From Nocardiopsis sp. CC223A (lineage in GTDB: Bacteria; Actinomycetota; Actinomycetes; Streptosporangiales; Streptosporangiaceae): a stretch of 64,000 nucleotides of DNA. Each line of letters starts with the position of its first letter. Positions within the stretch are counted from its first letter, which is position 1. The position numbers were made by a program, and so were the translations under genes. Of the stretch, positions 51,526 through 60,947 are shown one piece after another. Location of the stretch: contig NZ_JASFDV010000024.1 of NCBI RefSeq assembly GCF_030766825.1, positions 1 to 64,000 of the forward strand, read 5' to 3'. The notes below the pieces were generated by a model that had not been told where the DNA came from, did not search any database, and was given only the letters and a program-made list of their open reading frames with translations.

Positions 51526-54252
51526 ATGCCCTCCCGACCCCCCGGACCCCGGCACCGGAGACCCCCCGTCCTCCTGGCCGCGCTGGCCCTGGCCGCACCG
51601 CTCGCCGCGGTCGGCGCCGCCGTGCCCGCACCGGCCCTCGCACAGGCCGACTACACCTGGGACAACGTGCAGATCGCCGGGGGCGGATTCGTCCCCGGCA
51701 TCGTGTTCAACGAGTCCGAACCCGGCCTGGCCTACGCCCGCACCGACATCGGCGGCGCCTACCGCCTGGACCCCGCCACCGAGCGGTGGGTCCCCCTGCT
51801 CGACTGGGTCGACTGGGACCGGTGGGGGTGGACCGGCGTCGTCTCCCTCGCCACCGACCCCGTCGACCCGGACCGCGTCTACGCCGCCGTCGGCACCTAC
51901 ACCAACGACTGGGACCCGAACAACGGCGCGATCCTGCGCTCCGACGACCGGGGCGAGACCTGGGACGCGGCCGGGCTGCCCTTCAAGCTCGGCGGCAACA
52001 TGCCCGGCCGCGGCCTGGGCGAGCGCCTGGCCGTGGACCCCAACGACAACTCGGTCGTGTACTTCGGCGCCCGGGGCGGCCACGGCCTGTGGCGCAGCAC
52101 CGACCACGGCGCGACCTGGTCCGAGGTCACCGCGTTCCCCAACCCCGGCGACTACGTGCAGGACCCCGACGACCCCAACGGGCTGCTGGACGACGTCATC
52201 GGCGTCACCTGGGTGGCCTTCGACCCCGACACCGGCTCCCCGGGCTCGCCCACCCGGGAGGTCTACGCGGGCGTCGCCGACCTCGACGACCCCCTCTACC
52301 GCAGCACCGACGGCGGGGACACCTGGGAGCCCGTCCCCGGGGCGCCCACCGGGTTCCTGCCCGCGCACGGCGTCCTGGACCACGAGAACGACCGGCTGTA
52401 CCTGGCCACCACCGACACCCCCGGGCCCTACGACGGCGGCGCCGGCCAGGTGTGGCGGCTCGACACCGGCACCGGCGAGTGGACGGACATCAGCCCGGTG
52501 CCCCTCGAAAGCGAGGACTCCTCCTTCGGGTACGGCGGGCTGACCGTCGACCGGCAGGACCCGGACACCCTCATGGTCGCCACCCAGATCTCCTGGTGGC
52601 CCGACATCCAGATGTTCCGCAGCACCGACGCCGGGGAGACCTGGACGCAGGCCTGGGACTGGGGCGCCTACCCCGAGCGCACCACCCGCTACGAGATGGA
52701 CATCTCCGGTGCTCCCTGGCTGGACTGGGGCGGGGCGGGGGAGCCGCCCGAGAACCAGCCCAAGCTGGGCTGGATGACCCAGGCGATGGCCATCGACCCG
52801 TTCGACTCGGACCGGTTCCTGTACGGGACCGGCGCCACCGTGTACGGCTCCGACGAGCTGACGAACTGGGACTCCGACACGGCCTTCACCATCGAGGTGA
52901 AGGCGCACGGCATCGAGGAGACCGCGGTCAACGACCTCATCAGCCCGCCGGGGGACGGGGCGCCGCTGCACTCGGCCCTGCTCGACCTGGGCGGGTTCAC
53001 CCACGACGACCTCGGCACCGTGCCGGACCTGATGTTCCAGCAGCCCGCGTGGGACCACGGGTCGTCGCTCGACTTCGCCGGACTCGCCCCCGGGACGATC
53101 GTCCGGACCGGCGGCGGCGACGGGGGCGGCTCCATCGGGATCTCCACCACCGGCGGCGACTCCTGGTGGGCCGGGCAGGCGCCGGGCGGGGTCACCGGCG
53201 GCGGCACCGTCGCGGTCAACGCCGACGGCTCCCGGATCGTCTGGAGCCCCGAGGGGACCGGCGTCCACGTGTCCACCACCCCGGGGTCGTCCTGGAGCCC
53301 GTCCTCCGGCGTCCCGGCGGGCGCCCGGGTGGAGGCGGACCGGGTCGACCCGGACGTGTTCTACGCGGTCTCCGACGGCACGTTCTACACGAGCACCGAC
53401 GGCGGGGCCGCGTTCGAGGCCCGGTTCGACGGGCTGCCCGCCGAGGGGAACATCCGCTTCGGCGCGGTGCCGGGGCACACCGGCGACGTGTGGGTGGCCG
53501 GGGGCACCGGCGACCACTACGGGATGTGGCGCACCACCGACGCCGGGCGGACGTTCACGCCCATCGATGCCATCGATGAGGGCGACGCGGTGGGCTTCGG
53601 CGCGCCCGCCCCCGGCGCCGACTACCCGGCGGTGTACACCAGCTCCAGGATCGACGGGGTGCGCGGGATCTTCCGGTCCGACGACGCCGGGCTGACCTGG
53701 GTGCGCATCAACGACGACCGCCACCAGTGGGCCTGGACCGGCGCGGCGGTCACCGGCGACCCCGACGTGTACGGGCGCGTCTACATCGGCACCAACGGCC
53801 GCGGGATCGTCTACGGCGACCCCGCCGACGGCGGCCCGGACCCGCAGCCGACGGAGGAGCCGAGCGAGGAGCCGAGCGAGGAGCCGAGCGAGGACCCGAC
53901 CGAGGAGCCCACGGAGGAGCCGAGCGAGCCCGGCACCGCGGACTGCACGTGGGACTACACGGTGGACGGCACCTGGCCGGGCGGCTTCCAGGCCCGGGTC
54001 ACCGTCACCAACACGGGCGCGGAGGAGGTGGACGGCTGGGACCTGGCCTGGGACTTCACCGCGGGCGAGGAGATCACCAGCCTGTGGAACGCCGCCCACC
54101 GCCAGGACGGCGCGTCCGTGGTGGTCTCCGACTCCGGCTGGAACGCCCGGATCCCGGCCGGGGAGTCCGTGACGGTCGGGTTCAACGGGTTCGCCGACGG
54201 CGCACCCGGCACCCCGCTCGGTCTTTCCCTGAACGGGGAGGACTGCTCCTGA
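51526..54252 (+). CDS. Secreted GH74 xyloglucanase with CBM2
   Basis: 908 aa; ATG 51526 has AGGAG 5-6 nt upstream. Signal peptide to about residue 42 (AVPAPALAQA), then two seven-bladed propellers of GH74, rich in S-x-D-x-G-x-T-W repeats (RSDDRGETW, RSTDGGDTW, RSTDAGETW). Catalytic Asp74 in ARTDIGGAYRLD, and the second Asp in GGFTHDDL (494/495), match Xgh74-type enzymes. A Pro/Glu/Ser linker (EEPSEEPSEE) follows at ~776-805, then a CBM2 (CTWDYTVDGTWPGGFQARV ... SLNGEDC) that binds cellulose. It cuts the xyloglucan backbone outside the cell and is the extracellular entry point of the locus. Confidence 0.93.
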   Translation: MPSRPPGPRHRRPPVLLAALALAAPLAAVGAAVPAPALAQADYTWDNVQIAGGGFVPGIVFNESEPGLAYARTDIGGAYRLDPATERWVPLLDWVDWDRWGWTGVVSLATDPVDPDRVYAAVGTYTNDWDPNNGAILRSDDRGETWDAAGLPFKLGGNMPGRGLGERLAVDPNDNSVVYFGARGGHGLWRSTDHGATWSEVTAFPNPGDYVQDPDDPNGLLDDVIGVTWVAFDPDTGSPGSPTREVYAGVADLDDPLYRSTDGGDTWEPVPGAPTGFLPAHGVLDHENDRLYLATTDTPGPYDGGAGQVWRLDTGTGEWTDISPVPLESEDSSFGYGGLTVDRQDPDTLMVATQISWWPDIQMFRSTDAGETWTQAWDWGAYPERTTRYEMDISGAPWLDWGGAGEPPENQPKLGWMTQAMAIDPFDSDRFLYGTGATVYGSDELTNWDSDTAFTIEVKAHGIEETAVNDLISPPGDGAPLHSALLDLGGFTHDDLGTVPDLMFQQPAWDHGSSLDFAGLAPGTIVRTGGGDGGGSIGISTTGGDSWWAGQAPGGVTGGGTVAVNADGSRIVWSPEGTGVHVSTTPGSSWSPSSGVPAGARVEADRVDPDVFYAVSDGTFYTSTDGGAAFEARFDGLPAEGNIRFGAVPGHTGDVWVAGGTGDHYGMWRTTDAGRTFTPIDAIDEGDAVGFGAPAPGADYPAVYTSSRIDGVRGIFRSDDAGLTWVRINDDRHQWAWTGAAVTGDPDVYGRVYIGTNGRGIVYGDPADGGPDPQPTEEPSEEPSEEPSEDPTEEPTEEPSEPGTADCTWDYTVDGTWPGGFQARVTVTNTGAEEVDGWDLAWDFTAGEEITSLWNAAHRQDGASVVVSDSGWNARIPAGESVTVGFNGFADGAPGTPLGLSLNGEDCS

Positions 54253-54258
54253 CCTGGT

Positions 54259-54281
54259 GTGGGGGCGCACCGCGCCCCCAC
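54259..54281. terminator. Hairpin terminator after GH74
   Basis: GTGGGGGCGC and its complement with a 3-nt loop, seven bases after the GH74 stop. Confidence 0.75.
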
Positions 54282-54355
54282 GCCCGGACCGGGCCCGGCC
54301 GACCGGTGGGGGACGGCCGGGCCCGGGCATTCCCCGGGGACCGGGGACGCGCGAA

Positions 54356-54384
54356 CGGTCCGCCTCCTCCGGGGAGGCGGACCG
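54356..54384 (-). terminator. Hairpin terminator after the importer operon
   Basis: CGGTCCGCCTCC (54356-54367) pairs with GGAGGCGGACCG (54373-54384) around a 5-nt loop, 38 bp past the stop of the last permease gene. Confidence 0.75.
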
Positions 54385-54421
54385 TCGGCCCGCCGGGGCA
54401 CCGCGGGCGGGGACCCGTGCG

Positions 54422-55333
54422 TCAGCCCTTGACGGCGCCGATGATGACGCCCTTCGTGAAGTGCTTCTGCACCAGCGGGTAGACCACGGTGACCGGCACC
54501 AGCGCCACCACCACGATCGCCATCTGCACCGCCAGGTTGGGCGCCGAGGCGGTGCCCTGCACCGCGTCGCCGATCAGCGAGCTGGAGTTCAGCTGCTGGC
54601 CCTGCTGCACGTACTGGCGCAGGATCAGCTGCAACGGCCACTTGGCGTTGTCGTTGATGTACAGGATCGCGTTGAAGAAGGCGTTCCAGTAGCCCACGGC
54701 GTAGAACAGCCCCACCACCGCCGTGACCCCCTTGGACATCGGCAGCACCAGGCGGGTGAGGATTGTCCACTCCCCGGCCCCGTCCATCCGGGCGCTGTCG
54801 GCGATCTCCCCGGGCAGGTTCATGAAGAACGCCCGCATCACCACCAGGTTGAACGCGTTCACCGCCGTCGGCAGGATCAGCGAGGCATAGGAGTCGATCA
54901 TCCCCAGGTCGCTGACCAGCAGGTACAGCGGGATCATCCCGGGTGCGAACAGGAACGTCAGCAGTACGGCGAACAGCAGCGGCCGGTGCAGCAGGGACCC
55001 CGGCCGGGACAGCCCGTAGGCGGCCAGGACCGTCGCGGCCAGGCTCACCAGGGTGCCCACCGCGGTCACCCCCAGGCTCACCAGCACCGCCCGGGTGACC
55101 ACGCCCCCCGAGAACAGGTCGGCGTACGCCTGGAACGAGATCCCGCCGGGGACCACCACCAGGCCGCCCGCGGCGGTGACCGCCGATGCGGGCGACAGGC
55201 TGGTGAGGACCACGACGTAGATCGGCAGCAGGATGACGACCGCGACGGCCACCAGGACGGTGTTCTTCGCGGCGCGGGCGGGCAGGGACGGCCGTTCCGC
55301 CCAGACCGGGCGGCTCTCGAACAGTGTGCTCAT
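54422..55333 (-). CDS. CUT1 sugar ABC transporter permease (LplC/YtcP-like)
   Basis: 303 aa from ATG 55333, overlapping the upstream permease stop by 4 nt. Six helices; the EAA loop reads PGEIADSARMDGAGEWTILT and the protein ends FTKGVIIGAVKG, both typical of the second permease of LplB/LplC-type importers. It forms the membrane channel with the other permease. No ATPase gene is present; actinomycetes commonly use one shared MsiK ATPase, an inference here. Expressed with the lipoprotein from operator 4. Confidence 0.9.
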   Translation of the reverse strand: MSTLFESRPVWAERPSLPARAAKNTVLVAVAVVILLPIYVVVLTSLSPASAVTAAGGLVVVPGGISFQAYADLFSGGVVTRAVLVSLGVTAVGTLVSLAATVLAAYGLSRPGSLLHRPLLFAVLLTFLFAPGMIPLYLLVSDLGMIDSYASLILPTAVNAFNLVVMRAFFMNLPGEIADSARMDGAGEWTILTRLVLPMSKGVTAVVGLFYAVGYWNAFFNAILYINDNAKWPLQLILRQYVQQGQQLNSSSLIGDAVQGTASAPNLAVQMAIVVVALVPVTVVYPLVQKHFTKGVIIGAVKG

Positions 55334-56331
55334 GCGCGCTTGTACACCCCGTGTTCGCCCATCAGGTGGGCCATCTTGTTGGCGACCAGGATCAGCACGA
55401 GTCCGACGACGCCCTTGACCAGCCCCGCCGCGGCACCCGCGCTGAAGTTCCCGGTGACGAGCGTCTGGTGGTAGACGAACGTGTCCATGACCTCCGACAC
55501 CCCCGCCCCGAAGGCGTCCCGTTGCAGGTAGAACTGCTCGAAGCCGACGTTGAGGATGTCGCCCAGCTTGAGGATGAGCAGCAGCACGATGACCGGCCGC
55601 AGCCCGGGCAGCGTGATGTGCCACATCCGCCGCCACCGGTCCGCCCCGTCCACGGCCGCCGACTCGTAGAGGTTCTGGTCGATGGCGGCCAGCGCGGCGA
55701 GGAAGATGATCGTGCCCCACCCGGCGTCCTTCCAGACCATCTGGGAGGTCACGACCAGCAGGAACGCGTCGGGGTTCGCCATCATCTCCAGCGGTGCGTA
55801 CCCGGCGCCCCGCAGGGCCTGCGAGATGAGCCCGGCCCCGCCCAGGATCTGCTGGAACAGGGTCACCACCAGCACCCACGAGAAGAAGTGCGGCATGTAC
55901 ACGATGCTCTGGAGCACCAGCCGCAGCCGCCGGGTCAGCACGCTGTCCAGCAGGATGGCGAGCGCGATCGGCACCGGGAAGAAGAACACCAGCTGGACGG
56001 CGGCGATGACCAGCGTGTTGCCCACCGCGTTCCAGAACCGGGGGTCGGTGAACAGCCGCTCGAACTGGTAGAAGCCCACCCACGGGCTGCCCAGGACCCC
56101 GTCCCACGGGTTGTACTGCTGGAACGCGATGACGTTCCCGAACGTGGGGACGTAGTGGAACACCGCGAGCAGGCCGATCGCGGGCAGTGTCATCAGCAGC
56201 AGGGGACGGTCGCGCCGCCACCGGGCCCGCAGGGACGGCCCCCGCCCCGGGCGGCCCGCCGCCCGCCGCCGGGCGGGCCGCGCGGGGCCCCGGTCCGGGG
56301 CGGGGGCGACCGCGGTGGACCGCTCAGTCAC
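55330..56331 (-). CDS. CUT1 sugar ABC transporter permease (LplB-like)
   Basis: 333 aa from GTG 56331. A ~40-residue basic cytoplasmic N-terminus (RARWRRDRP) leads into six helices (LLLMTLPAIGLLAVFHYVP, then YNPWDGVLGSPWVGF). The EAA motif is DQNLYESAAVDGADRWRRMW. The Phe/Trp-rich entry and FQQYNPWDG are usual for LplB-type partners that import oligosaccharides. Overlaps its neighbours by 8 nt and 4 nt, so translation of the three transporter genes is coupled. Confidence 0.9.
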   Translation of the reverse strand: MTERSTAVAPAPDRGPARPARRRAAGRPGRGPSLRARWRRDRPLLLMTLPAIGLLAVFHYVPTFGNVIAFQQYNPWDGVLGSPWVGFYQFERLFTDPRFWNAVGNTLVIAAVQLVFFFPVPIALAILLDSVLTRRLRLVLQSIVYMPHFFSWVLVVTLFQQILGGAGLISQALRGAGYAPLEMMANPDAFLLVVTSQMVWKDAGWGTIIFLAALAAIDQNLYESAAVDGADRWRRMWHITLPGLRPVIVLLLILKLGDILNVGFEQFYLQRDAFGAGVSEVMDTFVYHQTLVTGNFSAGAAAGLVKGVVGLVLILVANKMAHLMGEHGVYKRA

Positions 56332-57979
56332 GGCCGTGCTCCTGTAGGACGCCGAAGTAGAACTCCCGCCCCTCGTCGCCGCCGTCGCGCCGCCAGTCCG
56401 CGACGGCCCGGTCGAGCGAGCTCAGGTCCTCCCGGCCGCGGATGATGTCCTGGACCCGGTCGGTGAGCGGGGTCTCGGCCCCGGCGAACCGCTCGGGCCG
56501 CTGGATGCGGATCCCCGCGAACGGGTCCTCCTCCGAGTACTGCGCCGCGTGGTTGTACCAGTCGGTCTTCCACCGGACGAAGTCCGGGTACTGGCTCTCC
56601 GTGATGGCCGGGGGCCGGCCGCTGATGAAGTAGTAGCCGTCGTTGACCTCGCCCGCGCCCAGGTCGGTGAGCCGGGGGGCGCCGTCGTCGTTCAGCTCGT
56701 GGTGGGTCCCCTCGGCGCCGTAACGGTAGTCCATGTACTCACGGGTGCCGAACGGGGCCGCGCAGAAGTTCATGACGCCCAGCAGCTCCTCGATCTGCTC
56801 CGGTTCCATGCCCTTGCGGACGAACACCGACTGCGCGGAGGGGTCGGACCGGTGCATGACGGGGTCGGCGCCGTTCGCGCCGAAGACCGGCATGAGGTCC
56901 AGCCGGAAGTCCGGGTCGTCGCCGAGCATCTGCCCGTACGCCTCGTGCCAGGCGCCGATGCCGTCCTGGTTGAACACGATCCGGCCGGAGTTGAGCAGCT
57001 CCTTGGAGTTGTCGCCCAGGGCGACGATGTCGGGGTGGACCAGCCCGGCGTCGAAGACCCTGCGCATGAACTCGACGCCGGCCCGCCACTCGTCGGTCTC
57101 GAACATGTGGGTCAGCTCGCCGTTCGCGTAGCGCCACTGCTTGGGCGCCCCGAAGACCTGCCGCATGCTGAGGGTGAAGTCGCCGAACGCCCACCGGTCG
57201 TTGTCGGGGTCGTTGATCTCCTCGCCGATGGCGAACAGGTCGTCCGGGCCGGTCGGCGCCTCCAGTCCCAGTTCCTCCAGCAGGTCGCGCCGGTACAGCA
57301 CCCAGTTGCCGAACGGCTCGGCGGGCCAGGGCACGCCCTGGAGGCGCCCGTTGAAGACGTTCCAGCGCCAGGCGTCGCCGTCCAGGTTGGCCAGCAGCGG
57401 ATAGGCGGCCGCGGCGTCGCCCGCCAGGTACGGGGTCAGGTCCTCGAACAGCTCGCCGACGGCCCGGTTGAACTGGGGCATCAGGTTGATGACCCAGTCC
57501 GGGAACATGGTGAGGTCGGCGACGTCGCGCCCGGCGACCACGGCGTTCATCTTGTCGATGACGGTGTTGCCGTCCTGGAAGTTGAACTCGATGGTGGTGC
57601 CCAGGAGCCCGTTGACGTGGTCGAAGAAGGAGTTGTTCCCCAGGCCGGGCGGCAGGGGTCCCCACAGCGGGGTCATCGCGGTGTAGCTCCCGCCCCGGCC
57701 GGGGGGCTCCGGGACGGCCCGGACGAACTCGCCGGGGTAGGAGGTGAAGCCGTCGGGGGCGCCGTGCAGGCCCTCGATGTCGGGGAGGACCCCCTCGAAC
57801 GGGATGTGGGTGGGGATGAGGGAGTCGAGGGACCCGGCGTCGGCGGCGGAGCCGCCGCCCGCCCCGCCGCCCCCGGAGGAGCAGGAGGTGAGGACGGCGG
57901 GGGAGAGTGCGGCGAGCGCGCCTGCACCGGCGAGCCCGAGGAAACGGCGGCGGGAGGGGGACGGGGGACGGAGGGGCAT
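56324..57979 (-). CDS. Sugar-binding lipoprotein of the importer (Tat signal)
   Basis: 551 aa, ATG 57979 with AAGGAA upstream. Signal SPSRRRFLGLAGAGALAAL with twin Arg, then lipobox LTSCSS, so it is exported folded and lipid-anchored. The remainder is a large extracellular solute-binding fold of the LplA/YtcQ type (PPGLGNNSFFDHVNGLLGTT; DRWAFGDFTLSMRQVFGAP). This subgroup partners with LplB/LplC permeases. Length over 500 residues suits long substrates such as xyloglucan oligosaccharides. Divergent from GH3; operator 4 lies 144-157 bp upstream of its start. Confidence 0.9.
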   Translation of the reverse strand: MPLRPPSPSRRRFLGLAGAGALAALSPAVLTSCSSGGGGAGGGSAADAGSLDSLIPTHIPFEGVLPDIEGLHGAPDGFTSYPGEFVRAVPEPPGRGGSYTAMTPLWGPLPPGLGNNSFFDHVNGLLGTTIEFNFQDGNTVIDKMNAVVAGRDVADLTMFPDWVINLMPQFNRAVGELFEDLTPYLAGDAAAAYPLLANLDGDAWRWNVFNGRLQGVPWPAEPFGNWVLYRRDLLEELGLEAPTGPDDLFAIGEEINDPDNDRWAFGDFTLSMRQVFGAPKQWRYANGELTHMFETDEWRAGVEFMRRVFDAGLVHPDIVALGDNSKELLNSGRIVFNQDGIGAWHEAYGQMLGDDPDFRLDLMPVFGANGADPVMHRSDPSAQSVFVRKGMEPEQIEELLGVMNFCAAPFGTREYMDYRYGAEGTHHELNDDGAPRLTDLGAGEVNDGYYFISGRPPAITESQYPDFVRWKTDWYNHAAQYSEEDPFAGIRIQRPERFAGAETPLTDRVQDIIRGREDLSSLDRAVADWRRDGGDEGREFYFGVLQEHGRD

Positions 57980-58122
57980 AGCGTCGTTCCTTCGTGCGGT
58001 CGGAGCCGCATGGTCCGGGGGGTAGGAAACGAGCGGCCATTTTGCTATGAATTGTTCGGCCGTTGGAAAAAGCAAGTTAGTCCACTGTGATCTGCCGCAC
58101 AAGGGTTCTGCGGCGAACGAAG

Positions 58123-58136
58123 TCGAAGCGTTTCGA
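58123..58136. promoter_or_regulatory. LacI-type operator 4 (importer operon and GH3)
   Basis: TCGAAGCGTTTCGA, one mismatch from the perfect palindrome, in the divergent gap 22 bp before the GH3 start. It can serve both genes. Confidence 0.8.
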
Positions 58137-58157
58137 TTTCGGTGGACATTGGCACCC

Positions 58158-60947
58158 ATGAGAGACGGACGCCCCATGAGCAACCCGGTCACAGACGCCG
58201 TGCACACCGACCCGTCCCGGCCGGACGGGGAGCGCCTGGCGGCCCTGGTCGCCGCGCTCACCACCGAGGAGCGGCTCGGACTGCTGCACCAGTACCAGGC
58301 GCCCGTCCCCCGGCTGGGCCTGGCCGGGTTCCGCACCGGGACCGAGGCCCTGCACGGACTCGCCTGGCTGGGCACCGCCACCGTGTTCCCCCAGGCCCTG
58401 GGCCTGGCCGCGACCTGGGACACGGAGCTGGTGCGCCGGGTCGGCGAGGCCGTCGCCGACGAGGTCCTGGCCGCCCGCGACCGCGGTGCCGGGCGCAACG
58501 TGTGGGCGCCGGTGGTCAACCCGCTGCGCGACCCCCGCTGGGGCCGCAACGAGGAGGGGTGGTCGGAGGACCCCTGGCTCACCGGGCTGCTGGCCACCGC
58601 CTACGCCCGGGGGCTGGCCGGGGACGGGCCCCGGCTGCGCACCGCGCCCACCCTCAAGCACTTCCTCGGCTACAACAACGAGACCGACCGCTGCACCACC
58701 TCCAGCGGACTGCCGCCGCGGGTGCTGCACGAGTACGAGCTGCCCGCCCACCTGCCCGCCCTGCGCGCGGGCGCGGCCGTCGCGGTGATGCCCTCCTACA
58801 ACCTGGTCAACGGCAGGCCCGCCCACCTGAGCCCGCTCATCGGGGAGGAGCTGCGCGCGGCCGCCCCCGACGACCTGCTCGTGGTCAGCGACGCCATGGC
58901 CCCCGGCAACCTCTTCGGCCTCCAGGGCTTCCACCCCGACGGCCCCACCGCCTACGCCCACGCCGTGCGGGCCGGACTGGACTCCTTCACCCAGGACGAC
59001 GACCGCCCCGGGGCCACCCTGGACCACCTGCGGGAGGCGCTGCGGCGCGGACTGCTCACCGGCGAGGACCTGGAACGGGCGGTCCGCCACGTGCTCTCGG
59101 TGCGGCTGCGCCTGGGCGAGTTCGACCCCGGGCCCGTGCCCGGGGGCTCCCTGGACACCCCCGCCCACCGGGCCCTGGCCCGGGAGGCGGCGACCCGCTC
59201 CCTGGTCCTGCTCCGCAACGAGAACGGGGTGCTCCCGCTGCGGGACGTGCTCAGGGTCGCGGTCCTGGGCCCGCTCGCCGACACCGTTCTGACGGACTGG
59301 TACAGCGGGACCCCGCCCTACACGGTCACCGCCCGCGAGGGCCTCGCCGAGCGCGTCGAGGTCGTCCACCACGACGGCGCCGACCGGATCCGGCTGACCT
59401 CCCTGGTGACGGCGGTCGTCGAACCCGAGACCGGGCCGCTGCGCCTGGGCGGGGGAGAGGGCGACGCGTTCGCCCTGCTGGACTGGGGCGGCGGGGCGTT
59501 CACCCTGCGCTCGGAGCGCACCGGCCTGCACCTGGACGAGGGCCCCGACGGGACCCTGGCCTGCACCGCGCCCGGGCCGGGCGGCTGGGAGGTGCGCCAG
59601 ACCCTGCGCCTGGCGGAGGCCACCGCGGCCGGCGGCCCCGAGGGCCCCTACCACCTGGTCCAGGTCCACACGGGGCGGCGGGTCGGCGTCCGCGCGGACG
59701 GGGTCCTGGCCCTGGTGGAGGAACCCGACGGCGGCTGCCCGTTCTGGATCGACCGGGTGTCCTCCGGTGCGCTGGAGGCCGCCCGGGCCGCGGCCACCGC
59801 CGACGTCGCCGTGGTGGTCGTCGGCGACCACCCCATGGTCAACGGGCGCGAGACCGAGGACCGCGCCGACCTGGAACTCCCCGCCGCCCAGCGGCACCTG
59901 GTCCGCATGGTGCGCTCCGCCAACCCGGCCTCGGTGCTGGTGGTGAGCAGCGGCTGCCCCTTCGCCGTCACCTGGGCCGCCGAGAACGTCCCCGCGGTCC
60001 TGTGGTCGGCGCACGGCGGACAGGAGTACGGCCGCGCCCTGGCCGACGTCCTGTTCGGCGACGCCGAGCCGGCCGGGCGGCTCACCCAGACCTGGTACCG
60101 GTCCGCCGACGACCTGCCCGACCTCCTCGACTACGACGTCATCGGCTCCGGGGCCACCTACCTGTACTTCGAGGGGGAGCCCCTGTACCCGTTCGGCCAC
60201 GGGCTGGGGTACACCGAACCCGTCTACGGGGAGCCGGAGGCGGTCGTCGACGGCGGCCGGGTGACCGTGCGGGTACCGGTGGCCAACCCCGGCGACCGGC
60301 CGCTGGAGGAGGTCGTGCAGGTGTACACCCGCCAACTCGCCTCCCGGGTGCGGGTCCCGGTGCGGGCGCTGCGCGGCTTCGCCCGGCTGCGGCTGGAACC
60401 GGGGGAGGAGGCCGTCGCCGAGGTCGGGTTCGACGTCGCCGACCTGGCCCGCTGGGACACCGTCCGCGAACGCCCCACCGTGGAGGACGCCCCCCGCGAG
60501 GTCCTGGTGGGGCGCTCGGCCGCCGACATCCGGGGGACCGCGCCCCTCGACGTCCCGGGCGAGCCGCCCGCGGTCCGCCGAGGCACCTGGTCGGCCGCCG
60601 GGTACGAGGAGCAGCACGGCACCGCCCTGTGCCCGCTCACCCCCGAGCGCGGCGACGCCGTGCGCTTCACCGAGCCCGGCGCCCGCCTGCTGTTCCGCGA
60701 CACGGACCTCACCGGGGCGACCGGCATCCGGGTGCTCGCCAACGCCGACCGCGCCACCGCGCTGCGGGTGCACCTGGACGGCCCGGACACCGCTCCGGCG
60801 GCGGTGCTGCACGTCCCGGCGGGCACGGGAGCCTACGACTTCGCCGAAGCCGGGACCGCCCTCGCCCCGGGCGCCGCCGGGGTCCGCGACCTGTACCTGG
60901 TCTGCGACGGCTCCGGCGCCGCCGTGGCCACCGTCACCCTGGAGTGA
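58158..60947 (+). CDS. GH3 beta-glycosidase with beta-trefoil-like insert
   Basis: 929 aa from ATG 58158 (58176 is an equal alternative; neither ribosome site is strong). No signal peptide. N-terminal barrel with KHFLGYNNETDR and nucleophile Asp245 in VVSDAMAPG. The (alpha/beta)6 domain begins near 345 (RSLVLLRNENGVLPLRD) and is interrupted at ~420-530 by an extra beta-rich insert (AFTLRSERTGLHLDEG; YHLVQVHTGRRVGV) of fascin/ricin-like appearance. FnIII-like domain ~700-790 follows, then a final ~110-residue CBM6-like jelly roll ending VATVTLE. Likely cleaves beta-glucosyl or beta-xylosyl ends of imported oligosaccharides. Its 3' end is duplicated downstream. Confidence 0.88.
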   Translation: MRDGRPMSNPVTDAVHTDPSRPDGERLAALVAALTTEERLGLLHQYQAPVPRLGLAGFRTGTEALHGLAWLGTATVFPQALGLAATWDTELVRRVGEAVADEVLAARDRGAGRNVWAPVVNPLRDPRWGRNEEGWSEDPWLTGLLATAYARGLAGDGPRLRTAPTLKHFLGYNNETDRCTTSSGLPPRVLHEYELPAHLPALRAGAAVAVMPSYNLVNGRPAHLSPLIGEELRAAAPDDLLVVSDAMAPGNLFGLQGFHPDGPTAYAHAVRAGLDSFTQDDDRPGATLDHLREALRRGLLTGEDLERAVRHVLSVRLRLGEFDPGPVPGGSLDTPAHRALAREAATRSLVLLRNENGVLPLRDVLRVAVLGPLADTVLTDWYSGTPPYTVTAREGLAERVEVVHHDGADRIRLTSLVTAVVEPETGPLRLGGGEGDAFALLDWGGGAFTLRSERTGLHLDEGPDGTLACTAPGPGGWEVRQTLRLAEATAAGGPEGPYHLVQVHTGRRVGVRADGVLALVEEPDGGCPFWIDRVSSGALEAARAAATADVAVVVVGDHPMVNGRETEDRADLELPAAQRHLVRMVRSANPASVLVVSSGCPFAVTWAAENVPAVLWSAHGGQEYGRALADVLFGDAEPAGRLTQTWYRSADDLPDLLDYDVIGSGATYLYFEGEPLYPFGHGLGYTEPVYGEPEAVVDGGRVTVRVPVANPGDRPLEEVVQVYTRQLASRVRVPVRALRGFARLRLEPGEEAVAEVGFDVADLARWDTVRERPTVEDAPREVLVGRSAADIRGTAPLDVPGEPPAVRRGTWSAAGYEEQHGTALCPLTPERGDAVRFTEPGARLLFRDTDLTGATGIRVLANADRATALRVHLDGPDTAPAAVLHVPAGTGAYDFAEAGTALAPGAAGVRDLYLVCDGSGAAVATVTLE

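Noticed and set aside
58077-60812. A 911-codon minus-strand frame opposite GH3
   Set aside because: Same antisense effect; the plus strand encodes a recognisable GH3 enzyme.
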